DNA of 64,000 nt, from assembly GCF_000169095.1 (NCBI RefSeq), contig NZ_AAVU01000003.1, positions 186,001 to 250,000 on the forward strand, in the 5' to 3' direction. Both the position numbers and the translations under genes were made by a program. Numbering within the stretch: the first letter of the stretch is position 1; each line of letters starts with the position of its first letter. The DNA is from Lyngbya sp. PCC 8106. Its GTDB lineage: Bacteria > Cyanobacteriota > Cyanobacteriia > Cyanobacteriales > Microcoleaceae. The notes beneath the pieces are model-generated. The model ran no database searches. It was not told the DNA's origin and saw only the letters and a program-made list of their open reading frames with translations. Shown here piece by piece: positions 17,458 through 26,634 of the stretch.

Positions 17458-18180
17458 ATGTTAGGTAAAATTTGGCAATGGCTGAAAAATTTGTTGACTC
17501 GATTGTTTGGGGGACGTTCTCAAGCCTCTCATACTCAACCCTCTCCCTCGGTTAATCCTCTGAGTGATACTGGTTATGAAGCGTTGTTTTTAAAACTGTT
17601 AGAAGGAGTTGAGCAAGGATGGGAACAGCCTCAAGTTTTAGACTATCTGGGAAACCGCATCAATGACCGATTTTTGAAGTCTTGGTTACAACGGTTTGGA
17701 CGAAAATTAATGGAGTCTCCTTTACCCCAAAGGGAACTGGCTCAACGAATGATCAAGTTCGGTCAAATCGATTGTGGAGAGATTAGCGAAATTTCGGCAG
17801 AATGGGGAGAAACGCTACAACACAAACCGACTCATTCTCTGAGTGAAGCAGACTATCAACAGGTATTTCAGCAGGTGTTAGAAGGGGTGCGTTTGGGGTG
17901 GGAAGGTGCAGAACTTGAACAGTTTTTTGAGCGGTTGGGCGAACAGGGGAAGCCGGAAGTTTGGATCAATTGGTTGAGAGAATACAAACACCGAGAACTT
18001 GCATTATCTCCGCCCAATTATGAGTCTTCTGCGTCGTTATTATTATTGGGAGAAAAAGCGGTTTCTGTTCCTCAATGGCAACCTTTCGGAGAAATTGCGA
18101 TCGCCATGGGAAACGAACTGTTAGAGAAGCAAGAAAGGGAATCGATTTGGGAATATGACGGGTTAGATAAAATTGAGTAG
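17458..18180 (+). CDS. Unknown protein with two related helical repeats
   Basis: The protein has 240 residues and an amphipathic N-terminus (MLGKIWQWLKNLLTRLFGG) that could lie on a membrane. Two similar segments follow: YEALFLKLLEGVEQGWEQPQ (about 41-60) with WLQRFG after it, and YQQVFQQVLEGVRLGWEGAE (about 133-152) with WINWLREY after it. I do not know a characterised member; similar LLEGV-GW repeats occur in cyanobacterial proteins of unknown role. It starts at ATG 17458 after the hemL terminator, so it should have its own promoter. It is convergent with the YajQ gene (61 bases apart). Confidence 0.75.
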   Translation: MLGKIWQWLKNLLTRLFGGRSQASHTQPSPSVNPLSDTGYEALFLKLLEGVEQGWEQPQVLDYLGNRINDRFLKSWLQRFGRKLMESPLPQRELAQRMIKFGQIDCGEISEISAEWGETLQHKPTHSLSEADYQQVFQQVLEGVRLGWEGAELEQFFERLGEQGKPEVWINWLREYKHRELALSPPNYESSASLLLLGEKAVSVPQWQPFGEIAIAMGNELLEKQERESIWEYDGLDKIE

Positions 18181-18241
18181 CGACGGTTTTTTTGACTGGA
18201 TTAATCCTCCTCCGCCGCTACTTTTAACCGCGAGTTTGCAC

Positions 18242-18733
18242 TTAACGATAATTGGTAAACTGTAATGCGACTGGAAGATCTTCTTGCTTCAAACGTTGAA
18301 TAATATCCTGCAATTCATCCTTAGATTTAGCAGAAACCCGAACCGCATCACCTTGAATTGAAGGCTGAACCTTTTTAAATTCATCCTTAATCAGTTTGGT
18401 AATTTGTTTAGCGATATCTTTTTCAATTCCCCGTTTCAGCTTGATTTCTTGTCGAACCCGATTTCCACTGGCCGATTCGATTTTACCATAGTCAAAGATT
18501 TTCAGAGAGAGATTTCGTTTAGCAGCTTTCATTTGCAAAACCGTATTCACAGCATCTAAAGTAAACTCACTGCTGGTACTGACCGTAATCGCATCCTCAC
18601 CCAATTCAAGGGTTGTATTGGTATCTTTGAGGTCGTAGCGACTGTTAATTTCCCGTGTCGCTTGATCAATGGCATTGACCAATTCTTGACGGTCAAAATC
18701 GCTGACGATATCAAAAGATGAAGTTGAAGCCAT
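18242..18733 (-). CDS. YajQ-family (DUF520) nucleotide-binding protein
   Basis: The 163-residue length is normal for YajQ. It begins with the family signature SFDIVSDFDRQELVNAIDQA and continues with EINSRYDLKDT, KRGIEKDIAKQI and VRVSAKSKDELQDII. The fold is two RRM-like domains. Some members bind cyclic di-GMP and bind transcription factors; others bind tRNA or GTP, so the ligand here is not known. It is cytoplasmic and single-copy in most bacteria. It is the last gene of a minus-strand run that begins with the SLOG protein. Confidence 0.95.
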   Translation of the reverse strand: MASTSSFDIVSDFDRQELVNAIDQATREINSRYDLKDTNTTLELGEDAITVSTSSEFTLDAVNTVLQMKAAKRNLSLKIFDYGKIESASGNRVRQEIKLKRGIEKDIAKQITKLIKDEFKKVQPSIQGDAVRVSAKSKDELQDIIQRLKQEDLPVALQFTNYR

Positions 18734-18821
18734 AACTATCTACTGTTAGTGACGAACAAAAACTTGAGATTGTGAACTCAAAGGTTAATCAAGGAGAGTC
18801 TTGGGGAAATTATCTAACCCC

Positions 18822-19247
18822 TTAACCCCACTGATTAACGGTGACTAAACTAAGAATGAATAAAATAGAGATACAAGTTGAACCCACAGCAAACATGAGG
18901 GAACGGGCTAAGGAAATATTAAAAATATAAAACACAGAATAGAGAAGCCGAGCGCAGACAAAAATTATCGCACTGGCGGCTGCTAATTGTGAATCTTGGC
19001 CCGTTACATAAGCGCACAAAGCGGCGGCTGAAAACAGCATAAACGCCTCAAAAGAGTTTTGGTGCGCCCATGTCGCCCGTTGAGCAAAGGGGGGCAATTT
19101 ATCAAACATGGCGCGAGGTGCGCTCATCTCATAGCCTACTTGTAATCGACCATAAGCCACTAACAAAAAAGGCAGATAAACTAGCACGAAAGCAACAAAA
19201 ATTGCATCTACTAGAATTGCCGATGTCGGCAGTTCCAAAATCCCCAT
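18822..19247 (-). CDS. MAPEG-family membrane protein
   Basis: The 141-residue protein has four predicted membrane helices, with the family motif RATWAHQNSFEAF (about 57-69) after the first helix and YIFNISLAR before the last. MAPEG proteins in animals are microsomal glutathione transferases and eicosanoid enzymes. Bacterial members have some glutathione-linked activity, but the substrate of this type is unknown. It lies 28 bases downstream of the SLOG-family gene, so the two may be co-transcribed. Confidence 0.9.
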   Translation of the reverse strand: MGILELPTSAILVDAIFVAFVLVYLPFLLVAYGRLQVGYEMSAPRAMFDKLPPFAQRATWAHQNSFEAFMLFSAAALCAYVTGQDSQLAAASAIIFVCARLLYSVFYIFNISLARSLMFAVGSTCISILFILSLVTVNQWG

Positions 19248-19275
19248 TGATCGTATTTCCTCATTTATTCAAAGT

Positions 19276-19779
19276 CTAGTCAAAATAGAACAGCGTCACA
19301 ATTTTACGTTGATTTTCTGCTTCCTCACAACTGGTTAGCAAAGTATGACTATCGTGAAACGCAAAACAAATTAACTGTTGACATCGAGTAACAATCTCTT
19401 GATTGCACAAGGAACTCGCTTCAGCTAGAGATAATGTATCTCCTTTTGGATTTTCCACTAAATGGATCACCTGTTCAAGCTGGAGGCGCGACTCTCTGGG
19501 CTGACGTTCCATACTTTGCGGTAAAATCACCGTCAACAAATTCGGATCGGCTCGCATTGCTCCTCGGATGGCGGCTGAATTTGTACCTGTAGCACCCGAT
19601 GTAATGATGTGATTTCCCCCTAACGCAAGTGCATAGCTCATCAGTTCGATGAGGTTCTGATGAGTAAGGGGAACATGACGAGATCCCAGCACAGCGATTC
19701 GCTTAGAACCGGTTTGCTGGATAGCTGCGAGTTCTTCTAGAAATTCATCTACTCTAGGCAGATCGATGGATTGACTCAA
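19276..19779 (-). CDS. SLOG-fold protein, DprA-like (DNA-processing A family)
   Basis: The protein has about 167 residues. The Rossmann-type nucleotide-binding loop is KRIAVLGSRHVPLTHQ, followed by IITSGATGTNSAAIRGAMRA and ICFAFHDSHTLLTSCEEAE. Unlike true DprA, it is only the core SLOG domain, so a role in DNA uptake is not established. These short proteins are widespread in cyanobacteria and could bind a nucleotide or lipid-like ligand. The start is uncertain. TTG 19779 gives the N-terminus usual for the family (SQSIDLPRVD). A TTG at 19854 would add 25 atypical residues. Confidence 0.85.
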   Translation of the reverse strand: MSQSIDLPRVDEFLEELAAIQQTGSKRIAVLGSRHVPLTHQNLIELMSYALALGGNHIITSGATGTNSAAIRGAMRADPNLLTVILPQSMERQPRESRLQLEQVIHLVENPKGDTLSLAEASSLCNQEIVTRCQQLICFAFHDSHTLLTSCEEAENQRKIVTLFYFD

Positions 19780-19893
19780 GGATATTCTTATCAAATAGCA
19801 AGACAACCCTGTAGATTGTAGCAAATGAAGTCGCAATTTTTCGATTTTTGTCAAACCATCTTGAAAGTTTGCGTTGAAGTTTGCGTTGGGGCG

Positions 19894-22149
19894 TTAGCGA
19901 TTACTCCTGGTTTTTGGGGTGTGAGTCTCTGTCCCCGGTTCAAGATCGGCTTTTGTCCAGGCTTCTTTTTGAGGGGAAGCTGCATAATAACCCGATAAAT
20001 TGTGTTGAGGTTTGGCTGAATTCACAACTAAACCTAAAACATTATGTCGAGAAAGTTTGAGAGATTCTAGGGCTTGATTGAGCAAGTTTTTGTCGGTTTT
20101 TTTCAACCGCACGACCATTAATAATCCGTCTGTATGAGGCGCTAAAATCTTACTATCAACGACATCAGTACAAGGCGGAGTATCATAAATAACCCAATCA
20201 TAATTTGAGCAGAATAGACTCATCAAGCTTCTCATTCTATTAGAAGAAAGTAGCTTGGTGGGATCGGGCGGAATTTGACCTGCGGTTAAGACAAATAAAT
20301 TATCCCAAAGAGGGACGGTTTGAATCACTTCATCGGGATCAACATCGGTATTAATCAGATTGCTGAGTCCGAATTCATTGGCTAAATTAAATTGATCATG
20401 AACTTGAGGAAGTCGTAAGTTGGCATCCACTAATAAAACTCGATTCCCCATTGCGGCTGCTGCTTGGGCTAAATGAACAGCAAGGGTTGATTTGCCATCA
20501 CTTTGAGATGGAGAACTAATCACAAAAGATTTAATCGGTGTATCGGAACTGAGAAAGCCAATATTAGTACAAAGGGTGCGAAAGGCTTCCATAAAGGGCA
20601 GAAAATTGTGACCTAAAACAAAGGGGATTGAAGCTTCGGTAATTCCTCCATTTTCGCCGTTAAGCTCGTTGTTCTGTATTTGCTGTTCGAGAGAGAGTTG
20701 TTGCCAAGCTTTGAGTTTTTTGTTGTGAGGAATGATCCCCAATATTGGTAATTTTGTTTTGTCTTTTACATCTTCATCAGAGTAGTATACATTATCTAAA
20801 CGTTCGAGGATAAATGCCACTGCAACTCCGGCTGCTAAACCGCCCAAAATACCTGTTATAATTTGATTGATTAAATTATCCGCAGGCGCACCCGGACGAG
20901 CAGGAGGAGAGAGAATTTGCCAGGGAACTTCGGTTTGAGCGCCTTCAATTTGGAGGGATTCTCGTTTTTCTAAAAAGCGATTAAGACTATTAGTTGCAAT
21001 GGTTAAATCCCGTTGTAAATCGGTATATTGACGGTCTAAAGTCGGCATTTGTTCAAGCTGAATATTGACTTGGGCTTCGGCTTGAGAGATGGCATTTAAA
21101 CGAACTTGTAATAATAATAAATCATTGGTGACAGCAGCCACTTGAGAGCCTAAAACTTGTTGAGCTTCTTGACTCAGTAAAGGCATTAAGTTTTGGCGTT
21201 GATTGAGTAAGTTTTGAATCGGAGCGCTGTTAGAACGGTAGCGGGTAGATTCTAAAGCAATTAAAGTTTCGATTTGTCGAATTTGACCGATTAATTGTTG
21301 ATAGTTTGCCGAAGAATTTAAAACAGCAATTGCTCCTTCATCTTGTTGTAAAATAGAATAGCGAGTTTGAACTTCGACTAATTGTTTTTGAGTTGCAAAC
21401 TTTTCAGCCGATAAACTTTCAGCTTGAGAGGATAATTTTTCGGCTTGAGTTTGCGGATTGATAAAATTATATTGTTGTCGAAATCGTTCGAGCCTTGCTT
21501 GTAAGGTATCAACTCGATTGATTAATTCGGGTAATTGTTCATCTACAAAGAGTAATCCTTGACGGAGATTTGTTTGTTGTTCTTGGAGAGAATATCTTAA
21601 ATAACCAATCGCCAATTGATCGAGTACAAATTTCACCCGCTCTGGATTAGAATCTTGATAACGAATATTTAATATTTTTGTTTCTCCTTGTCTAAAAATT
21701 GATAATCTACCGACAATTGAACCATAACTCAATTCCGGATATTGTGGAGAAATTTCATTTTCAATAATTTTATTAATCAGTTGAGGACTTTTTAAAATCT
21801 GAATCTGAGTCTCATAATCTAGAGAAGTTTCAGTGACTTTTCCGCCGTAACTGTTGGTGAGTCCAGCCAGTTTATTAGAACCTTTTACAGGTTCAACTAA
21901 GAGTTGAAAACCAGATTGATAAACAATAGGCTTTCTAATGGCTTGTAATGTCATTGTCGCCGCCACTGCAAAAGCAACACTGGTAATTAAAAGAACGCGA
22001 CGCTGAATAATCGCAAAAATTTGACCAAAATTATTTTCTTCTCCTTCTCCGGATGGACTCATTTGATTTTGATAAAGGGAAGGGAGAGAGGGAAGGGATT
22101 TTTCAGACTTTGATGAAACTAATTTTTCTGAGTTAGATGGAGTAGCCAT
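19894..22149 (-). CDS. Wzc-like polysaccharide co-polymerase with tyrosine-autokinase domain
   Basis: This 751-residue inner-membrane protein controls chain length and export of exopolysaccharide. It has a first helix (about 48-68), a Wzz domain, a long periplasmic coiled coil (about 190-400), and a second helix (about 425-445, IITGILGGLAAGVAVAFIL). A cytoplasmic BY-kinase domain follows, with Walker A at Lys553 (SQSDGKSTLA), Walker A' RVLLVDANLRLPQ and Walker B DWVIYDTPP. The C-terminal tail has only two adjacent tyrosines (GYYAAS) rather than a long Tyr cluster, so control by autophosphorylation may be simple. It is 146 bases downstream of the Wza-like gene and is probably one operon with it. 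Confidence 0.95.
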   Translation of the reverse strand: MATPSNSEKLVSSKSEKSLPSLPSLYQNQMSPSGEGEENNFGQIFAIIQRRVLLITSVAFAVAATMTLQAIRKPIVYQSGFQLLVEPVKGSNKLAGLTNSYGGKVTETSLDYETQIQILKSPQLINKIIENEISPQYPELSYGSIVGRLSIFRQGETKILNIRYQDSNPERVKFVLDQLAIGYLRYSLQEQQTNLRQGLLFVDEQLPELINRVDTLQARLERFRQQYNFINPQTQAEKLSSQAESLSAEKFATQKQLVEVQTRYSILQQDEGAIAVLNSSANYQQLIGQIRQIETLIALESTRYRSNSAPIQNLLNQRQNLMPLLSQEAQQVLGSQVAAVTNDLLLLQVRLNAISQAEAQVNIQLEQMPTLDRQYTDLQRDLTIATNSLNRFLEKRESLQIEGAQTEVPWQILSPPARPGAPADNLINQIITGILGGLAAGVAVAFILERLDNVYYSDEDVKDKTKLPILGIIPHNKKLKAWQQLSLEQQIQNNELNGENGGITEASIPFVLGHNFLPFMEAFRTLCTNIGFLSSDTPIKSFVISSPSQSDGKSTLAVHLAQAAAAMGNRVLLVDANLRLPQVHDQFNLANEFGLSNLINTDVDPDEVIQTVPLWDNLFVLTAGQIPPDPTKLLSSNRMRSLMSLFCSNYDWVIYDTPPCTDVVDSKILAPHTDGLLMVVRLKKTDKNLLNQALESLKLSRHNVLGLVVNSAKPQHNLSGYYAASPQKEAWTKADLEPGTETHTPKTRSNR

Positions 22150-22295
22150 AGGATAAATGGTTAAGTTAAGAGAGCGAAAAAGTTAAAATTGCTTCAAAAT
22201 ATCCTTCACTCCTGCTGATTAAGATTCCGTAAGTAAAACTGTTTTCTGGGTGTGTATTATCTAGCGTGAGTGACTGAAAAAAGAGAGTTGCACTG

Positions 22296-24602
22296 CTAAA
22301 ATAAACGCTCAATTAATTGAAAAATAATTCCAAAAGGTGAAGTTGCATTCAGAATATTACCGAGGTCATCGGAGAGTTTATTTAATCCCGTCGGTCGAAC
22401 AACAATAATATCATTATTTCGCAGAGTGGGATTATTTGCTTCTCCAATTCCCTCCGCAAAATCAACACTAAATTCTCGCTTTTCTAACGTACCATCAGGA
22501 GACAAACGAATTAACTCGACTGCTCCTTCATAAGCACGATTATTAAAGCCTCCAGCCGCTAAAATGGCTTGACTCAGAGGAGTATTGGGTGGAACATCTA
22601 AAATTCCTGGACGCAAAACTTCCCCAACAAAATTTACTTTAATGGTACTGGGAGAAAGGGTACTTCGAGCCAGATCATTTACTTCATTTGGAGTCAGTTG
22701 ATCGGCGGTAGGAATCATAATAGTATCCCCAGTTTTTAAGATCACATCTTGACGCAAATCTCCTTGTTGAATTAAAGCAAATAAGTTCACATCAATTATT
22801 TCTTCAGTACCGTTGCGGTTGAGACGTTTCACTTGAATTTGACGTAAATTAGCGGATGAAGTAATTCCTCCGGCTTGTTGAATGGCTTGAGTTACAGTTA
22901 GAAATCCCCCAGTGGTACTATCGGCGGTTAAATTATAAGGCCCAGGACGCACAACTTCTCCCACAATTGCGACTTTCATGGGTTTTGATTCAGCCGAATA
23001 TAAGTTATTATTAACAAGCTGGGGAGCTTCTGCTAAATCAATATTAGTAAGGGTTGGGATAATAATAGTATCGCCAGTTTTTAAGATCACATCTTGACGT
23101 AAATCTCCCCCTTGCAAGAGTGCAAATAAATCCACATCAATGATTTGTTCTTGACCATTATTGAGAGGACGACGGACTTTAACTTGACGTAAATTGGCTG
23201 TTGATGTAATTCCGCCTGCTTCTTGGATCGCACGAGTAACGGTTAAAACCGCACCTCCACTTCCGGTTTGTAGGGTATAGGAACCCGGTTGAAAGACTTC
23301 ACCTACAATCGCAATTTTAGCGGGAAGGGATTCTGTGGGATAGAGATTGTTATTGGCGAGTTGGGATGCTTCTGTGAGATCAACCCGAGTTAAGGTGGGA
23401 ATGATAATTTTATCATCATCTCTTAAGGTTAAATCCTGACGTAAATCCCCACTTTGAAACAAATCCCATAAATTAACAGCGATGATTTTTTCCTGTCCAG
23501 AACCCATTTTTCGCTGTACTTTGACTTCTCTTAAATTTGCAGATTGGGTAATTCCTCCAGCGAGTTGAATTGCTTGGGTAATGGTGGGAAATTCTGTCGG
23601 ATTGACTTGCAGTTGCAAAGCATAAGCACCCGGACGAGTGACTTCTCCAGCGATCGCAATATTTAACGGTCTAGCAGCAACTAAAGTTACAGTAACTTCA
23701 GGATTTTTCATGGTTTGAGAAAATCGGGCTTCTAGAGTTCTCTCTAGTTGTAAAATCGTCATTCCAGCGACTTTAAATTGACCTAAGAGGGGCATATTAA
23801 TCAAGCCATTGGTTAAGATAGCATACTCACCATTATGTTCGGGAAAGTTGGCAACAAAAACGGCTATACGATCACCTCCTCCTAGATTATAGTCGGTATT
23901 TTCGGCAACTTCGATAGCTTGAATTGTCGGGGCTGAACTCCGAGAATTTGGCTGTGATGGGGTTCTCTGAGGCGGATTATTTCTAGGGTTGTTACCTGTT
24001 TTAATCAGGGTTGGGGCTTCTCCTAGACTGACTAAAGCTTGATAGACAAAAGCAGAAACTTCTGCAAGAGTCGCACTTTTATTGGGGTTTAAAACCCGGA
24101 TATTCGGATAGTTAACAATTAAACGATTTTCAGTCGCCGCAGCAACTTGACTTAAATTTGATTCCGGTATATTATGAGCATCAATAAAGTAACGATTTAA
24201 GCTTTCGGGTGTAATTTGACGGGATTGCAAATTTAAAAGTTGAACCAATGTCACTAAAGCTTCAAGGCGAGAAACGTTTTGATTGGGATCGATATCCGGT
24301 TGAACAGAATTAACGCTGAAAGCATTTTGAAGAATGGAGGAAAATTGAGCTTGAGTGATGAATTGATCCGGCTGAATTGAGTTGCCGTCGAGAGGAGGAA
24401 TGATCCCTCGTAGCACTAAAGGTTCCATAAAACTTCGCGCCCAATGTTGCCCGACTGGATTAGTAGAATAAGCTGAATCGGGTCGAGAAGCAATTCTTTG
24501 TTCAACTGAGGTGAATGTCAGGGTTAAAGGATGCGAAGTCGCATCACAATTTCCAGAGTTCAGAATGCTCAGAGATAAAACAGTCAGAATAGAAACGCGC
24601 AT
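22296..24602 (-). CDS. Wza-like polysaccharide export protein with SLH-like N-terminus and four SLBB-type domains
   Basis: The 768 residues start with a signal peptide (about 1-20). A region of about 60-190 looks like S-layer-homology repeats (QPDQFITQAQFSSILQNAF; NKSATLAEVSAFVYQALVSL). The polysaccharide export domain is at about 235-310 (YNLGGGDRIAVFVANFPEHN), followed by four soluble-ligand-binding beta-grasp units. Each of these opens like AIAGEVTRPGAY / VGEVFQPGSYTL / VGEVVRPGPYNL / VGEVLRPGILDV, and the first three end with RQDVILKTGDTIIIPT-like strands. It probably forms the outer-membrane channel that partners Wzc. There is no lipoprotein cysteine in the usual place, so anchoring may be through the SLH-like part. 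Confidence 0.92.
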   Translation of the reverse strand: MRVSILTVLSLSILNSGNCDATSHPLTLTFTSVEQRIASRPDSAYSTNPVGQHWARSFMEPLVLRGIIPPLDGNSIQPDQFITQAQFSSILQNAFSVNSVQPDIDPNQNVSRLEALVTLVQLLNLQSRQITPESLNRYFIDAHNIPESNLSQVAAATENRLIVNYPNIRVLNPNKSATLAEVSAFVYQALVSLGEAPTLIKTGNNPRNNPPQRTPSQPNSRSSAPTIQAIEVAENTDYNLGGGDRIAVFVANFPEHNGEYAILTNGLINMPLLGQFKVAGMTILQLERTLEARFSQTMKNPEVTVTLVAARPLNIAIAGEVTRPGAYALQLQVNPTEFPTITQAIQLAGGITQSANLREVKVQRKMGSGQEKIIAVNLWDLFQSGDLRQDLTLRDDDKIIIPTLTRVDLTEASQLANNNLYPTESLPAKIAIVGEVFQPGSYTLQTGSGGAVLTVTRAIQEAGGITSTANLRQVKVRRPLNNGQEQIIDVDLFALLQGGDLRQDVILKTGDTIIIPTLTNIDLAEAPQLVNNNLYSAESKPMKVAIVGEVVRPGPYNLTADSTTGGFLTVTQAIQQAGGITSSANLRQIQVKRLNRNGTEEIIDVNLFALIQQGDLRQDVILKTGDTIMIPTADQLTPNEVNDLARSTLSPSTIKVNFVGEVLRPGILDVPPNTPLSQAILAAGGFNNRAYEGAVELIRLSPDGTLEKREFSVDFAEGIGEANNPTLRNNDIIVVRPTGLNKLSDDLGNILNATSPFGIIFQLIERLF

Positions 24603-24944
24603 GAACGTTGGTTGAGTGCTTGACTGAACAAATGATAAATTAGCAAAAACAAATCGGAATTTAAAAGGGGAATAAAAGCGGATTTTGTGCGAATGATATC
24701 ACCCCGAAAACAGCTACAATGGTCAACAAATACTATGTAGATCTACGAAGTGTTTGTCACCGATCCGGAGATCAGCAAAATTACTGTTTATTCATCCGGA
24801 TCGTGATCACATAACTCGTATATTGGGAGAGTGTGCGGAAGTAAAAATCTACTCGATCTAACCCTAACTTCCGTGTAATTTCGAGTTGGGGGGCTTGATT
24901 TTGCTACTCAGATTGGGGTCGGAACCCGGTGAGATTCCCTTGCT
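24603..24944. promoter_or_regulatory. Divergent promoter region between the Wza-like gene and the 24.9 kb gene
   Basis: This 342-base gap must hold the starts of both transcription units. It contains ATCCGGA at 24763-24769 and the full palindrome ATCCGGAT at 24794-24801, 31 bp apart. These are copies of the heptamer that recurs ahead of glycan genes in this window. A GTGATCAC palindrome follows at once. No clear -10/-35 pair could be assigned. Confidence 0.5.
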
Positions 24945-26357
24945 ATGGGAATGCCGATCCAGAGAAACAGAAATACTGAATTGACTATGAGTCTGATCAA
25001 TAATTCCGCCCTAAGCTTTATTGCCACCGCAGTCGGCTGTACACTAACAGGTATAGCCGTCAACGAGCATCTCGATCAGCCCAACCAGACCGGCCCGATT
25101 AAACTCGGTATTCAGCAAAATCCCCTGATGGATGCTGAGGATTTGATGGTTGCCGCCTCAGATGGCGTTGAACAGTCCGTTGCTCCACCTGGACAGATGT
25201 TCACCCAGGATTTGACACCTTCGGTTCAGGCTGATGATTTTTCCAATTTTCGACCCAAGGAGCCAGAAATTTGGCAACAGTCGCCACTCGATATTGGTAA
25301 TTTAGTGGTTAAGGCTCGCCCACTTCCTCGGATTGAACAGCCCACTGTCAAGCCGACGGGGAATTTCAGCAACGAGTATTTTCCCGACTACCTCAACTTT
25401 GACGGCGATGCTCAGGCTCCAGAACCGATTGAGATGGCAACCGAAAAGTTACCACAGCCAGGAATCATCAATGAACCGATGACTGTTTCTGCCTTTCCAT
25501 CTGCGTTAGAGCCTGTTCCTGCTCCACCTCCTCTATTTAACGATGAACCGATAGGGGGTGAATATATTGTTGAACCTGAGACGATGATTAGTAATGGTTT
25601 TGAGGGAGTTTATCCCGATAATATTACTTCCCAAGAGCAATTGTCTAACCGTTCTTCAACAAATGCAACTCAATATATTGTTGAACCTCAATCGATGACA
25701 AGGGCGACTCCTCAACCGCAGCAGGTCAGGGAGAATTCACAAGCTTCAATGCCTGAATTTTATATTGCTGATTCGGCTAAACTTGCGGCTCAATATGTGG
25801 TGGAACCTCGAACTGTGATGGCAGTTTTTCCGAGTGAACAATCCCCAGAAATTTTATCAACTTCCGAGGTAAATCGTCAGAGAGATGGGGAAGTTACTCA
25901 TTCCCGATCTCAAAATCCGAGAGTTTCTAGAACTTCGAGATCCAATCCATCTCAAACAACAGTTGCATCTACAGTTAATTCTTCAGTTTCGGCGACCAAC
26001 CCCAAACCCAAATTATTGCAAAAATTAGTTGAACCGGATCAACTTCCCTCAGAAATCGGAGCGGATGATATCGTTTATTCGGTAACTTCTACCCCGAAAA
26101 ATAATCAAATTAATTCAGAGATAGCCGCTAATTCGGTAGAGGAGGAAACTGAAGTTATTGTTGCAGTTGAGTCGGAGTTAGATACCGTTTCAGAATCGAT
26201 GATGGAAGAACCCAAGACAGAAATAGAACAGATGCCAAGTTTGTTAAGAAAACTGGTTGAATCTTACAATGTATCATCAGACGTTCTACAGGATATCAAA
26301 GTTTCTCCCTCTCCTTTAAAAGCATTTGAATCTAAATTTGCTCAAAATCAACTCTAA
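24945..26357 (+). CDS. Low-complexity acidic/proline-rich protein with VEP repeats, function unknown
   Basis: The 470-residue protein has little predicted structure. A weakly hydrophobic stretch near the N-terminus (SALSFIATAVGCTLTGIAV, about 19-37) could be a signal or membrane anchor. The rest is rich in Pro, Glu, Ser and Gln. A short motif recurs: YIVEPETM, YIVEPQSM and YVVEPRTV, then KLVEPDQL and KLVESYNV. I recognise no family. Start choice is open: ATG 24945 or 24951, or ATG 24987 just before the hydrophobic stretch. It sits between the divergent Wza/Wzc genes and the ABC exporter, so a link to glycan export or its control is likely but unproven. Confidence 0.65.
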   Translation: MGMPIQRNRNTELTMSLINNSALSFIATAVGCTLTGIAVNEHLDQPNQTGPIKLGIQQNPLMDAEDLMVAASDGVEQSVAPPGQMFTQDLTPSVQADDFSNFRPKEPEIWQQSPLDIGNLVVKARPLPRIEQPTVKPTGNFSNEYFPDYLNFDGDAQAPEPIEMATEKLPQPGIINEPMTVSAFPSALEPVPAPPPLFNDEPIGGEYIVEPETMISNGFEGVYPDNITSQEQLSNRSSTNATQYIVEPQSMTRATPQPQQVRENSQASMPEFYIADSAKLAAQYVVEPRTVMAVFPSEQSPEILSTSEVNRQRDGEVTHSRSQNPRVSRTSRSNPSQTTVASTVNSSVSATNPKPKLLQKLVEPDQLPSEIGADDIVYSVTSTPKNNQINSEIAANSVEEETEVIVAVESELDTVSESMMEEPKTEIEQMPSLLRKLVESYNVSSDVLQDIKVSPSPLKAFESKFAQNQL

Positions 26358-26456
26358 CCTAAAATTTTTAGGAAGGATACAAATTCTTTAATTCGAGACT
26401 CTGTTTTACTTTGAAAGAGTAGTGAGGGGCGAACAGAGTCTTATTCAACTGAATAG

Positions 26457-26483
26457 CTTTACAAAACTGGGGGATTTGTAAAG
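26457..26483. promoter_or_regulatory. 27-bp interrupted palindrome, copy 1 (ABC exporter promoter)
   Basis: The arms CTTTACAAA (26457-26465) and TTTGTAAAG (26475-26483) are exact reverse complements around a 9-base centre with five G. It is the best copy of the element. The next copy starts 42 bp downstream, about four helix turns, so two dimers would sit on the same DNA face. Confidence 0.7.
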
Positions 26484-26498
26484 ATGACTCAACTACAG

Positions 26499-26525
26499 CT
26501 TTATAAAACTAGGGGATTTGTAAAA
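26499..26525. promoter_or_regulatory. 27-bp interrupted palindrome, copy 2 (ABC exporter promoter)
   Basis: It differs from copy 1 at three of 27 positions: arms CTTTATAAA and TTTGTAAAA with centre ACTAGGGGA. A further half-site TTTTGTAAAA lies at 26558-26567, close to the exporter gene. Possible operators for a dimeric regulator of the exopolysaccharide operon. Confidence 0.65.
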
Positions 26526-26537
26526 CTCCAGGAGTCA

Positions 26538-26544
26538 ATCCGGA
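26538..26544. promoter_or_regulatory. TCCGGAT-type site before the ABC exporter operon
   Basis: ATCCGGA is the reverse complement of the recurring heptamer. It is 97 bases before the chosen start of the permease gene. Confidence 0.45.
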
Positions 26545-26634
26545 GAGTGAAGTCTAATTTTGTAAAAGGGAGTGAAAACAACACCTATTTTTCAAGTTTT
26601 AATCCGGTCTAATTTGTCTTCGTTAATTACATTT

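Noticed and set aside
24900..24944. tRNA-like stretch (GGGTCGGAACCCGGTGAGATTCCC)-type G/C-rich run
   Set aside because: No cloverleaf can be built: the acceptor and anticodon stems do not pair.
26558..26567. Third full palindrome next to the ABC permease start
   Set aside because: Only one arm (TTTTGTAAAA) is present, so I record it as a half-site and not as a full element.
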